Notes under the pieces: model-generated
Databases searched by the model: none
Seen by the model: only the letters and a program-made list of their open reading frames with translations
Told to the model about the DNA's origin: nothing
Translations under genes and position numbers: made by a program
Shown: positions 36,239 to 44,294 of the stretch, piece by piece
Numbering within the stretch: position 1 is the stretch's first letter
Layout: the number at the start of each line of letters is the position of its first letter
Assembly (NCBI RefSeq): GCF_902506295.1
Contig: NZ_LR733312.1
Location: 2,752,768 to 2,816,767, forward strand
DNA length: 64,000 nucleotides
Direction of reading: 5' to 3'
Origin: Luteimonas sp. 9C
GTDB lineage: Bacteria; Pseudomonadota; Gammaproteobacteria; Xanthomonadales; Xanthomonadaceae

Positions 36239-38763
36239 GGACCGCCGCGCTCGCGTGGCGGCAGTTGCGCCGCGATTTCAAGGCCGGCGACATCCGCATC
36301 CTGTTCGCCGCGCTGGTGCTCGCGGTCGTGGCAGTCACCGCGGTCGGCTTCGTGACCGATCGCGCCGAGCGCGCGCTGGCGATCGAGGCCAACCGTCTGC
36401 TCGGCGGCGATGCGGTGGTGCGCGGCGACGCGCCGATCGAAGGTGCGATCCGCGAGGCATCGAGGGCACCGGGACTTGAATCGGTCGACACGGTCGAACT
36501 CGACAGCATGATCCGCGTCGGCGCGGGCGACACCGCGACGCTGCAACTGGGTGACGTGCGTGCGCTCGGCGACGGGTTTCCGCTGCGCGGCAGTTTCCGC
36601 ATCGCCGGTGCCGATGGCGTCGAACGCGATGCGGACGCGGTGCCCGAATCCGGTACCGCATGGATGAGCCGCGCCGGTGCCGACACGCTGCGCGCGAAGG
36701 TCGGCGACACCGTGTTCCTCGGCGACCGCAGCTTCCGTCTGACCGCGCTGGTGCTGCAGGAACCGGATGCGTCGATCGATTACTTCAACGTCGCACCGAA
36801 GATGTTCCTGCACCTGTCCGATCTCGAGGGCACGGGCCTGATCCAACCGGGCAGCCGCATCCGCTATCGCCTGGTGATCGCCGGCGATGCGAACGCGGTC
36901 GATGGTTTCGCCACGGCTGCACGCGCGAATCTCGGCCGTGGACAGCGCGTCGAAACCATCGGCGATGCGCGACCCGAAGTGCGTTCTTCGCTCGATCGCG
37001 CCGGCCGCTTCCTCGGCCTCGCCGCGCTGGTCTCGGTGATCCTCGCCGCGGTCGCCGTCGCGATGGCCGCGCGCCAGCATTCGGCGAGGCATCTGACGTC
37101 CGTCGCGGTGATGCGCTGCATGGGCGCGCAGCAGCGCACGCTGGTCGGCATCCATGTCGGCGAACTGCTGCTGCTCGGCGTGATCGCCTGCACGCTGGGC
37201 GTGGTCATCGCCTTTGGCCTGCAGTGGGGCATCGGCCGCTGGCTGGAATCGCTGCTGGGCCTGTCGATTCCGTCGGCCGGGCTGATGCCGGCGCTGCAGG
37301 GTTACGGTGTCGGCCTCGTCGTGCTGATGGCCTTCGGTGCGCCGCCAGTGCTCGCACTGCGGCGCGTGCCGGCGCTGCGCGTGCTGCGGCGCGATCTCGG
37401 TGGGTTCGAGCCGAGCGCGTGGCTGGTGGGGGGTGCCGGGTTCGTCGGCCTGGCCGCACTGCTGTGGTGGAAGGCCGGCTCGGCGACGCTCGGTGGCGCG
37501 ATGCTCGCCGGCATCGCCGCGACCTTCGCCGTGCTCGCGCTGCTGGCCTGGGGTCTGATCCTCCTGGTGCGTGCGCTGCGATCGCGGCTGCGCGGCAGCC
37601 TGCGTTATGGCCTAGCGAACGTGAGCCGGCGCGCGGGCACCAGCGTCGCCCAGGTCACCGCGCTCGGACTCGGCCTGATGGCGCTGCTGCTGCTGACCTT
37701 CGTGCGCACCGATCTGCTCGACCGCTGGCAGCTCGCCATCGGCCAGGACGCGCCGAACCGTTTCATCATCAATGTGCAGCCCGACCAGCTCGATCCGGTG
37801 CGCGCGTTCATTGCCGACCAGGGTGTGGATGCGCCGGTGTTGTTCCCGATGATCCGCGCGCGTCTGATCGAGCGGAACGGTGAACCGGTGCGCGGCGACG
37901 ACTATGCCGGCCGCAGCGGCGACGAGGCGCAGGACCGTCAGGCGCAACGCCGTGCGGAACGCGAGTTCAACCTGTCGATGCAACGCGACCTGCGCGACGA
38001 CAACCAGGTCACCGCCGGCACGTTCTGGGGCGACACCGCGCCGGCGACGCCTGAAATCTCGGTGGAAGAGAATTTCGCCAAGGATCTCGGCTGGCAGATC
38101 GGCGACCGCATCGTGTTCGACATCGCCGGCCAGCGCTTCGAGGCGCCGATCACCAGCTTCCGTAGCATCGAGTGGGAGAGCTTCCGGCCGAACTTCTTCG
38201 TGGTCGCCTCACCCGGCGCACTGGATGCCTATCCGGCGAGCCACATCACCGCGGTCCGCGTCCCGAGCGACAAGCCGCGCTTCACCGCCGATCTGGTGCA
38301 ACAGTTCCCGAACCTGTCGGTGGTCGACATCGACGCAGTGCTGACCCAGGTGCGCGGCACCGCCGACCAGGTGTCGACGGTGGTGCAGGTGGTGTTCTGG
38401 TTCTCGCTCGCAGCCGGTGTGCTGGTGCTGCTGGCGGCGGTCAGCGCGAGCCAGGACGAGCGCCTGCTCGAAGGCGGCGTGATGCGCGTGCTCGGCGGCA
38501 AGCGGGCGCAGCTGCGCCTCGCCCAGGCGTCCGAGTTCGCGGCGATCGGTCTGCTGGCGGGACTGGTGGCGTCGATCGCGGCCTCGGTTCTGGCCGGCGT
38601 GGTCGCGGTACAGGTGTTCGACCTGCCGTGGACGCCGAACTGGACGCTGGCTGCGGTCGGCGGCGGCATCGGCGTGCTGATGACGCTGCTGGCCGGCCTG
38701 TGGGCGACGCGCAAGGTCCTGGATGCGCCGCCGTCGGTGACGCTGCGCGCGCTGCAGGAATGA
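36235..38763 (+). CDS. FtsX-like ABC permease (YbbP type)
   Basis: An 842-residue large permease with an N-terminal helix (about 20-45) and a periplasmic MacB-like domain. A first FtsX block (about 255-380, with FLGLAALVSVILAAVAVAMA) is followed by further helices near 395-450 and 480-500. A second large periplasmic domain (about 500-710) is followed by a C-terminal FtsX block with three helices (VVFWFSLAAGVLVLLAAVSA onward). This duplicated ten-helix layout is that of YbbP. The start overlaps the ATPase stop by ATGA. Confidence 0.9.
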   Translation: MRTAALAWRQLRRDFKAGDIRILFAALVLAVVAVTAVGFVTDRAERALAIEANRLLGGDAVVRGDAPIEGAIREASRAPGLESVDTVELDSMIRVGAGDTATLQLGDVRALGDGFPLRGSFRIAGADGVERDADAVPESGTAWMSRAGADTLRAKVGDTVFLGDRSFRLTALVLQEPDASIDYFNVAPKMFLHLSDLEGTGLIQPGSRIRYRLVIAGDANAVDGFATAARANLGRGQRVETIGDARPEVRSSLDRAGRFLGLAALVSVILAAVAVAMAARQHSARHLTSVAVMRCMGAQQRTLVGIHVGELLLLGVIACTLGVVIAFGLQWGIGRWLESLLGLSIPSAGLMPALQGYGVGLVVLMAFGAPPVLALRRVPALRVLRRDLGGFEPSAWLVGGAGFVGLAALLWWKAGSATLGGAMLAGIAATFAVLALLAWGLILLVRALRSRLRGSLRYGLANVSRRAGTSVAQVTALGLGLMALLLLTFVRTDLLDRWQLAIGQDAPNRFIINVQPDQLDPVRAFIADQGVDAPVLFPMIRARLIERNGEPVRGDDYAGRSGDEAQDRQAQRRAEREFNLSMQRDLRDDNQVTAGTFWGDTAPATPEISVEENFAKDLGWQIGDRIVFDIAGQRFEAPITSFRSIEWESFRPNFFVVASPGALDAYPASHITAVRVPSDKPRFTADLVQQFPNLSVVDIDAVLTQVRGTADQVSTVVQVVFWFSLAAGVLVLLAAVSASQDERLLEGGVMRVLGGKRAQLRLAQASEFAAIGLLAGLVASIAASVLAGVVAVQVFDLPWTPNWTLAAVGGGIGVLMTLLAGLWATRKVLDAPPSVTLRALQE

Positions 38764-38806
38764 AGACCAGGCACGCCCGGCAGCGGATGCCGGGCGCGCT
38801 TCGGAC

Positions 38807-39070
38807 TCAGCCGACGACAGTCTCGGTCGCCTCGAAGCGCCGCGCGTAGTCACGCTCCTCGCTGACCCGCTGCACGTCGTCGTGTGCGATGTCCGGCCCG
38901 CCGTAGACCGCGTAGACGACCTCGTCGTCGCGCTTGCCGATCGCGTGCAGGCGATACCGCGACTGGCCGCCACCGGTATCGGGCGGATAGCGATGCGGCG
39001 GCTCCGTGCCGTCGAGATCGAGTTCGCTGTTGTCGATGGTGCCGCCGACGAACAGGGCGTGGATGGGCAT
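38807..39070 (-). CDS. Conserved small protein of unknown function
   Basis: An 87-residue soluble protein starting MPIHALFVGGTIDNSELDLD. It is mixed alpha/beta with a Tyr/Arg-rich middle (GGQSRYRLHAIGKRDDEVVY). No known domain was recognised. The second of two neighbouring ATGs is chosen because AAGGAG lies 6 bp before it and would overlap the first. Convergent with the ABC permease and divergent from rsmC. The clean ribosome site and compact frame support a real gene. Confidence 0.65.
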   Translation of the reverse strand: MPIHALFVGGTIDNSELDLDGTEPPHRYPPDTGGGQSRYRLHAIGKRDDEVVYAVYGGPDIAHDDVQRVSEERDYARRFEATETVVG

Positions 39071-39221
39071 GGGCATCTCCTTGGTGGGGGGCGCGGCCAT
39101 CGTGCAGATGTGGATGTTGGGGTTTCATCAATCTGGCGTTTGCAGCGCGTGTGCGACCGTCGCGGGGTCGGTGACGCGAGGGGCCGGTAGAATCCACGGC
39201 CGTCCCGTCCTGTCCCAGCCG

Positions 39222-40286
39222 ATGTCCGATCCCGCCCTCGACGCCCTGTTCCTGCCGCTCGAAAGCCGCCAGATCCCGTGGCCCGACGCGGGCGCGCTGT
39301 TCCTGCGCGCGCGGCCCGGTGTGCCCACGACCGGCGTACGCTGGCCGGGGCTGGTTTGCGAACAGAGCCTCAAGCCGCTGCACGCCGCCTTGCAGCGTGC
39401 CGGTCTCGACGTGCTGCCCGGCGACGACGGCGATGCGGCATTGCCGCCCAGGCCGCTGGTGCTGGTGCTGCCACCGCGACAGCGTGACGAGTCGCGCGCG
39501 GTGCTGGCGCGCGCGCTGCAGACGGTGACACCGGGCGGCTGGGTGCTGGCGAGCGTGTCGAACGACGAGGGCGCGAAGTCCGCGCAGGACGATCTCGCAA
39601 AGCTCGCCGGCAACATCGGCGCGCTGTCGAAGCACAAGTGCCGCGTGTTCTGGGCGCAGGCCGGCGACACCGTGGACACCGCGCTGGTCGAGACCTGGGC
39701 CAGGCTGGACCGGCCGCGCGCCGTGCTCGGTGGCCGTTTCCAGAGTCGCCCCGGCGTGTTCGCCTGGGACCGCATCGATCCCGCGTCCGCGTTGCTGGCC
39801 TCGCACCTGCCCACGACGCTGACCGGGCGCGGCGCCGATCTCGGCGCCGGCTACGGCTATCTGTCCGCCGAACTGCTGCAGCGGTGCAAGGGGATCACCG
39901 CGCTGGACGTGTACGAGGCCGAAGGCCGCGCGCTGACGCTGGCGCGCCGGAACCTCGACGCGCTCGGCGCGGGCGCGACGCTGGCCTATCACTGGCACGA
40001 CGTCACCACCGGCGTGCCAGCGGGCTACGACTTCATCGTCAGCAATCCGCCGTTCCATGCGCACAACCGCGAGGGCCGGCCCGACATCGGTCGGGCGTTC
40101 ATCGGCGCGGCGGCGGATGCGCTCAAACCGGGTGGTGCACTGTGGCTGGTGGCCAACCGGCATCTGCCCTACGAGCAGGTGCTCGACGGGCGTTTCAGCG
40201 CGGTCGACGAGGTCGCCTCCAGCGGTGCGTTCAAGGTGATCCATGCGGTGCGCGCCCGGACCACGCCGGCGAGGCACCGCGCATGA
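39222..40286 (+). CDS. rsmC: 16S rRNA (guanine-1207-N2)-methyltransferase RsmC-like
   Basis: A 354-residue two-domain methyltransferase. The degenerate N-terminal MTS-like half (1-175) is followed by the catalytic half with SAM motif I GADLGAGYGYLSAELL (about 203-218) and the N2-guanine methylation motif SNPPFHAH (about 278-285). RsmG/RlmG-family relatives share this layout, so RlmG is an alternative. The start ATG 39222 follows a weak ribosome site. It overlaps rsuA by ATGA, giving a two-gene ribosome-modification unit. Confidence 0.86.
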   Translation: MSDPALDALFLPLESRQIPWPDAGALFLRARPGVPTTGVRWPGLVCEQSLKPLHAALQRAGLDVLPGDDGDAALPPRPLVLVLPPRQRDESRAVLARALQTVTPGGWVLASVSNDEGAKSAQDDLAKLAGNIGALSKHKCRVFWAQAGDTVDTALVETWARLDRPRAVLGGRFQSRPGVFAWDRIDPASALLASHLPTTLTGRGADLGAGYGYLSAELLQRCKGITALDVYEAEGRALTLARRNLDALGAGATLAYHWHDVTTGVPAGYDFIVSNPPFHAHNREGRPDIGRAFIGAAADALKPGGALWLVANRHLPYEQVLDGRFSAVDEVASSGAFKVIHAVRARTTPARHRA

Positions 40287-40990
40287 AGCTGGTCAAACTG
40301 CTCGCCAACCTCGGCTACGGCAGCCGCAAGCAGGTCGCCTGGATGTTCCGGGAGGGCCGGGTCACCGATGCGGCCGGCGAGGTGCTCTACGCCGACGATC
40401 AGGTCGGCCATGCCGATGTGCGCGTCGACGGCGAAGCGCTGGATCCGCCGCAGGGCCTGACCCTGCTGCTGCACAAGCCGTCCGGTTACACCTGTTCGAC
40501 CAAGGACACCGGGCGTCTGGTCTACGACCTGCTGCCGCCGCGTTTCAGGCTGCGATCGCCGGTGCTGTCGAGCGTTGGCCGGCTCGATCGCGAGACCAGC
40601 GGCCTGCTGCTGTTCACCGACGACGGCCAGCTGCTGCACCGGATCATCTCGCCCAAGGCCGCGCTGCCGAAGGTCTACGAGGCCACGCTCGCCGAGCCGT
40701 TGCGCGGCAACGAGGCCGTGCTGTTCGCCAGCGGCGCGATGCTGCTGGAGGCGGACAACACGCCGCTCAAACCCGCCGTGCTCGACGTGCTGTCGCCGAC
40801 GCAGGCGCGCCTGACGATCACAGAAGGCCGCTACCACCAGGTGCGGCGCATGTTCGCCGCGGTCGGCAACCACGTCATCGCACTGCATCGCAGCCGCGTC
40901 GGCGGGCTGTCACTCGATACGCTGCCGGAAGGCGCATGGCGTGCGCTCGATGCCGCCGATATCGCACGGCTGATGACCGCCGATGGTTGA
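40283..40990 (+). CDS. rsuA: 16S rRNA pseudouridine synthase (RsuA family)
   Basis: A 235-residue enzyme with an N-terminal S4 RNA-binding domain (MKLVKLLANLGYGSRKQVAW). The catalytic domain has SSVGRLDRETSGLLLFTDDG supplying the catalytic Asp, and EGRYHQVRRMFAAVGNHV near the C terminus. The length matches RsuA (about 230). It is translationally coupled to rsmC upstream and overlaps the HAD gene by 8 bp downstream. RsuA modifies U516 in E. coli; RluE/RluF-type specificity cannot be excluded by eye. Confidence 0.88.
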   Translation: MKLVKLLANLGYGSRKQVAWMFREGRVTDAAGEVLYADDQVGHADVRVDGEALDPPQGLTLLLHKPSGYTCSTKDTGRLVYDLLPPRFRLRSPVLSSVGRLDRETSGLLLFTDDGQLLHRIISPKAALPKVYEATLAEPLRGNEAVLFASGAMLLEADNTPLKPAVLDVLSPTQARLTITEGRYHQVRRMFAAVGNHVIALHRSRVGGLSLDTLPEGAWRALDAADIARLMTADG

Positions 40991-41675
40991 GGTCGCGCCG
41001 CTGCCGTTCCGGCCCGCGGCGGTACTCTTCGACATGGACGGGCTGATGCTCGACAGCGAGCGCGCGATTCTCGAATCGCTGCGCGCTGCCGCGCTCGACC
41101 ATCGCGTGGACATCGACCCGGACTGGTGGCTGTGTCTGATCGGACACACCGAAGCCGTCTGCCGCGCGCGTCTTGGTGCGCACATCGGGCACGCTGCCGC
41201 TGGGGCATTGCTCGCCGATGGCCACGCGCGCTACGTCGCCGTCGCAGAAGCCGGCGTGCCGCACCGGCCGGGCGTCGTGGCCTTGCTGGAGTTGCTCGTC
41301 GCCCACGACATGCCCCGTGCGGTCGCGACTTCGACGCGGTCGCCGCTGGCCCAGCGCAAGCTCGCAGCGGCGGGTCTGCTCACGTATTTCGACGAGGTCT
41401 GCACCAGCAGCGATGTCGCGCAGCCCAAGCCCGCGCCGGATGTCTACCTGCTCGCTGCCGAACGCCTTGGCGTGCCGCCGGCGCGGTGCCTGGTGCTGGA
41501 GGACTCGCCGACCGGCGTACGCGCCGCACTCGCCGCCGGCATGACCGTGGTGCAGGTGCCGGATCTGCTGGCGCCGGACGACGACGTGCGTGCACTCGGG
41601 CATCGCATCGTGGGATCGCTCGATGCGGCGCAGGCGCTGATCGCCCCGTGGTTGTCGACAGCGCCGGCAGGCTGA
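40983..41675 (+). CDS. HAD-superfamily hydrolase (beta-phosphoglucomutase/phosphatase-like)
   Basis: A 230-residue soluble hydrolase with all four HAD motifs: LFDMDGLMLDSE (nucleophile Asp and acid/base Asp), VATSTR, QPKPAPDVYL and VLEDSPTGVRAALAAG. The cap domain at about 20-90 is the helical C1 type seen in small sugar-phosphate phosphatases. The substrate is unknown. It overlaps rsuA by 8 bp, so it is co-translated, but no functional link to rRNA modification is known. Confidence 0.9.
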   Translation: MVEVAPLPFRPAAVLFDMDGLMLDSERAILESLRAAALDHRVDIDPDWWLCLIGHTEAVCRARLGAHIGHAAAGALLADGHARYVAVAEAGVPHRPGVVALLELLVAHDMPRAVATSTRSPLAQRKLAAAGLLTYFDEVCTSSDVAQPKPAPDVYLLAAERLGVPPARCLVLEDSPTGVRAALAAGMTVVQVPDLLAPDDDVRALGHRIVGSLDAAQALIAPWLSTAPAG

Positions 41676-41822
41676 CCGGTCCAGCACGAGGGGTGTCGCT
41701 GGCACTTCACCCCACGAAACGCACCCGGTCCGACCGGAGGATGCGTCGCGAAGCGAACGCCTGTCACGTCCCCACATGCCCGCGTCCCACCGAGCGATTA
41801 CCCGGAGGCGCTCGTTCGCCGG

Positions 41823-42119
41823 TCAGGCGTGCTCGCCGGTGTGGTCGAGCATGTCGCGCAGCATGTCCTGCACGTGGGCGTCGTCTGCTTCGTACAACAC
41901 CTGTCGCGCCTCTCGCGCGCCACGCACCAGCCGCGCGCCGCGCAACAGCCGCAGGTGGTGGCTCACCAGTGGCTGTGAAGCGCCGGTGCGGCGTGCGATC
42001 TCGCCGACGGCGACCGGTCCGTCGAGACAGGTCAGCAGCACGCGCAGCCGTGTGGGGTCGCCGAGCAGCTTGAAGGTCTCGGCCAGGCGCGCCAGCCGCG
42101 CATCGTCGACGGCGGTCAT
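41823..42119 (-). CDS. ArsR/SmtB-family metal-responsive repressor
   Basis: A 98-residue winged-helix regulator. Recognition helix SQPLVSHHLRLLRGARL is typical. The C-terminal alpha-5 helix carries Asp80-x-His82 and His93-x2-Glu96, spaced as in the SmtB/CzrA zinc site, so zinc or cobalt sensing is likely. There is no CxC motif of the alpha-3 arsenic/cadmium type. It is the second gene after the CDF exporter on the minus strand, overlapping it by ATGA (42116-42119). It probably represses the pair through the dyad at 43184-43209. Confidence 0.9.
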   Translation of the reverse strand: MTAVDDARLARLAETFKLLGDPTRLRVLLTCLDGPVAVGEIARRTGASQPLVSHHLRLLRGARLVRGAREARQVLYEADDAHVQDMLRDMLDHTGEHA

Positions 42120-43150
42120 CGCGCCGGTCCCGGTGCGTGTGTCGTGTCGTGCGGATGGTCGTAGGCGCCGTCGTGAGCGTGATCGTGGTGATGCCCGTGA
42201 TTGTGCACATGCGTGCCGCTGCTGCGCGGCTGCTCCAGCGCGCACTGCGCTTGCGGCGCGTGCACGACTTCGACCGTGGCATGGCCGATCGCGAACCGTT
42301 GCGCGAGGGCGCGCTTGACCGCGGGCACCACCTGCGCCGGCTGCGCGCCCGCGGTCAACGTGAGTTCCAGCGTCGCCAGTACCTTGCCCGAGGTGATCGA
42401 CCACACATGGACGTGATCCACCTCGGCCACACCCGGCACGCTGCCGCGCACGTGATCCCGCAGCACCGTGATGTCGATATCCGGCGGCACGGCTTCCATC
42501 AGGATGTCGAACGCGCTGCGCAGCAGGGCCCAGGCGCTTCGCAGGATCAGCAGACACACCAGCACCGACAGGATCGGATCGATCGGCATCCAGCCGGTGA
42601 AGTGGATCACCAGCGCGGCGATGATCGCCGCGACCGAGCCGAGCAGATCGCCGAGCACGTGCACCGTCGCGCCCCGGATGTTGACGTGCGACTGGTCGCC
42701 GCGATGCAGGATCCAGAACACCAGGCAGTTCACCAGCAGGCCCACCACCGCGACCGCGAGCATCGGCCCGGCCAGCACCTCGCCCGGACTGCGCAGCCGC
42801 TGGATCGCTTCCCAGACGATCCAGACCACCAACGCGAACAGCGTGACCGCGTTGACCAGACCGGCCAGTACTTCGAAGCGCATGTAGCCGAAGGTGCGCC
42901 GGGCATCGGAGGCGCGCCGCCCGATGCGGAACCCCACCCAGGCCAGCAGCAACGCGGCGGCATCGGTGAGCATGTGGCCGGCATCGGCGATCAGCGCCAG
43001 CGAGCCCGACAGCACGCCCCCGACGACCTCGACCAGCATGAAGCCCGCGGTCAACGCGAAGCCGGTCAGCACCACGCGTTCGTTGGCGGCGGAGACCGAC
43101 GGCGCATGGCTGTGGCCATGGTCGTGGGTGTGATCGTGGTCGTGCGACAT
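42116..43150 (-). CDS. czcD: CDF-family zinc/cobalt/cadmium exporter (CzcD/ZitB-like)
   Basis: A 344-residue six-helix cation-diffusion facilitator. It has a His-rich N terminus (MSHDHDHTHDHGHSH). Helix 2 has LIADAGHMLTDAAALL and helix 5 has HVLGDLLGSVAAI, the paired His/Asp transport site. A cytoplasmic dimerisation domain has VDHVHVWSITSGK. An unusually long His/Asp-rich tail (HVHNHGHHHDHAHDG...HPHDTTH) follows. It exports divalent metal from cytoplasm to periplasm, complementing the CzcCBA system in the same window. It is co-transcribed with the ArsR/SmtB repressor. Confidence 0.93.
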   Translation of the reverse strand: MSHDHDHTHDHGHSHAPSVSAANERVVLTGFALTAGFMLVEVVGGVLSGSLALIADAGHMLTDAAALLLAWVGFRIGRRASDARRTFGYMRFEVLAGLVNAVTLFALVVWIVWEAIQRLRSPGEVLAGPMLAVAVVGLLVNCLVFWILHRGDQSHVNIRGATVHVLGDLLGSVAAIIAALVIHFTGWMPIDPILSVLVCLLILRSAWALLRSAFDILMEAVPPDIDITVLRDHVRGSVPGVAEVDHVHVWSITSGKVLATLELTLTAGAQPAQVVPAVKRALAQRFAIGHATVEVVHAPQAQCALEQPRSSGTHVHNHGHHHDHAHDGAYDHPHDTTHAPGPAR

Positions 43151-43183
43151 GGGGAGCGGGGCGAGCCGGGCGGAACGCTATTG

Positions 43184-43209
43184 TATAAACATATTTTTAT
43201 GTGTTGATA
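43184..43209. promoter_or_regulatory. Operator-like dyad upstream of the CDF-arsR operon
   Basis: TATAAACA-N10-TGTTGATA is an eight-base inverted repeat with one mismatch, inside a markedly A+T-rich island. On the minus strand it overlaps TATACAAT, a likely -10 region, 34-59 bp before the czcD start. A smaller perfect dyad ACATA-TTTT-TATGT is nested in it. ArsR/SmtB repressors bind 12-2-12-like imperfect palindromes at promoters, and the ArsR gene is in this operon. Confidence 0.65.
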
Positions 43210-43337
43210 GTCTGCCGGCCAGTGGCCCAGCCGGTGCAGCGTTCGGGTCAGGAATTCCCTGTACCGACGCGGGCAGGAACCGTTGCCGCGGCTGCGTTAC
43301 CCTCCAAGCGATCGCGTATGGAAGCGCCGAGGTCGAA

Positions 43338-44294
43338 ATGGACACGACAGATCCTTCAGGTCGTCACGCCCGCACGTCGCCATGGCGCGACCTGCCCACG
43401 CAATGGCTGATCGCGCTATGCCTGGCGGCGTCGCTCGTCGCCTTGTCCGGCTGCGTGCTGGCCGTTCCACCTGCCGACACCTCGGGCGAGCGTGCCGCGG
43501 CCGCGCGCGCCTTCGACGATCCAAAACTGCAGGCGCTGGCAGCCGCAGCCGGGAGCGGCGATGCTGCCGCGGTCCGCCGACTGATGCGGGACGAAGGCGT
43601 CGATCCCGATGGCGTCTTCTGGGGCCGCGACAGCGGCACCCCGATGCTCGCGTGGCCGATCTATCGCGGCAATCCCGACGGTCTGCGCGCAATGCTGGAA
43701 AACGGCGCGGATCCGAATGCCTTCAAGACCTACGAGACGAAGGATCGCGGCACCCGGCACCACAACAACGCGATGGTCTGGGCGGCCCGACAGAAGGACC
43801 CCATCTATCTGCAGACCCTGCTGGAACATGGCGGAGATCCGGACACGCGCAATTCCAACCGCGAAGCGCTGCTGTTCCAGGCTTTCGTGCAAGGCAATCA
43901 GTGGCAGAACGTGCAACTGCTTGTGGAGCGAGGCGCGGACATTAATGTGCAGGCTTCACCTGGCAGCACGATTCTCGCAACCTATACCGGTCTCGGCGGG
44001 TTTCGAATGGCGCATTGGCTCTTGGAGCACGGCGCTGATCCTTCATTGCAGTTTTCCTTCAGCAGGCCGGTGCAGCGTGCCGACTCACATGCGATCGAAG
44101 CGATCTTCTGGCATCCCGGAAATCCGGGTGATCCGGATTGGCAACGCAAATGCCAGCGCTGGTTGATGGCGAATGGCTTTGAGCGTCCGCCGATGCCGGA
44201 GCACTTCCGGAAGATGCGGGTGACGTTCGGGTTTCCTGATAGCGAGGATCAGATTCCCCTTCCCGACATGGATGACGACGGAGGTGAGAGATGA
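43338..44294 (+). CDS. Ankyrin-repeat lipoprotein, candidate immunity protein
   Basis: A 318-residue exported protein. After a 20-residue cytoplasmic n-region the hydrophobic core ends in LVALSGC, so Cys39 is a probable lipidation site; Val at +2 favours the outer membrane. The mature part has four to five ankyrin repeats (GDAAAVRRLMRDEGVDPDG, GNPDGLRAMLENGADPNAF, IYLQTLLEHGGDPDTR, QNVQLLVERGADINVQ, FRMAHWLLEHGADPSL). GAGGT lies 5 bp before the ATG. The stop overlaps the next gene, a lipase-like protein, by ATGA, so the two are coupled with this gene first. Periplasmic ankyrin lipoproteins paired with lipase toxins are known as immunity proteins of interbacterial effectors. That role is inferred. 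Confidence 0.8.
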   Translation: MDTTDPSGRHARTSPWRDLPTQWLIALCLAASLVALSGCVLAVPPADTSGERAAAARAFDDPKLQALAAAAGSGDAAAVRRLMRDEGVDPDGVFWGRDSGTPMLAWPIYRGNPDGLRAMLENGADPNAFKTYETKDRGTRHHNNAMVWAARQKDPIYLQTLLEHGGDPDTRNSNREALLFQAFVQGNQWQNVQLLVERGADINVQASPGSTILATYTGLGGFRMAHWLLEHGADPSLQFSFSRPVQRADSHAIEAIFWHPGNPGDPDWQRKCQRWLMANGFERPPMPEHFRKMRVTFGFPDSEDQIPLPDMDDDGGER

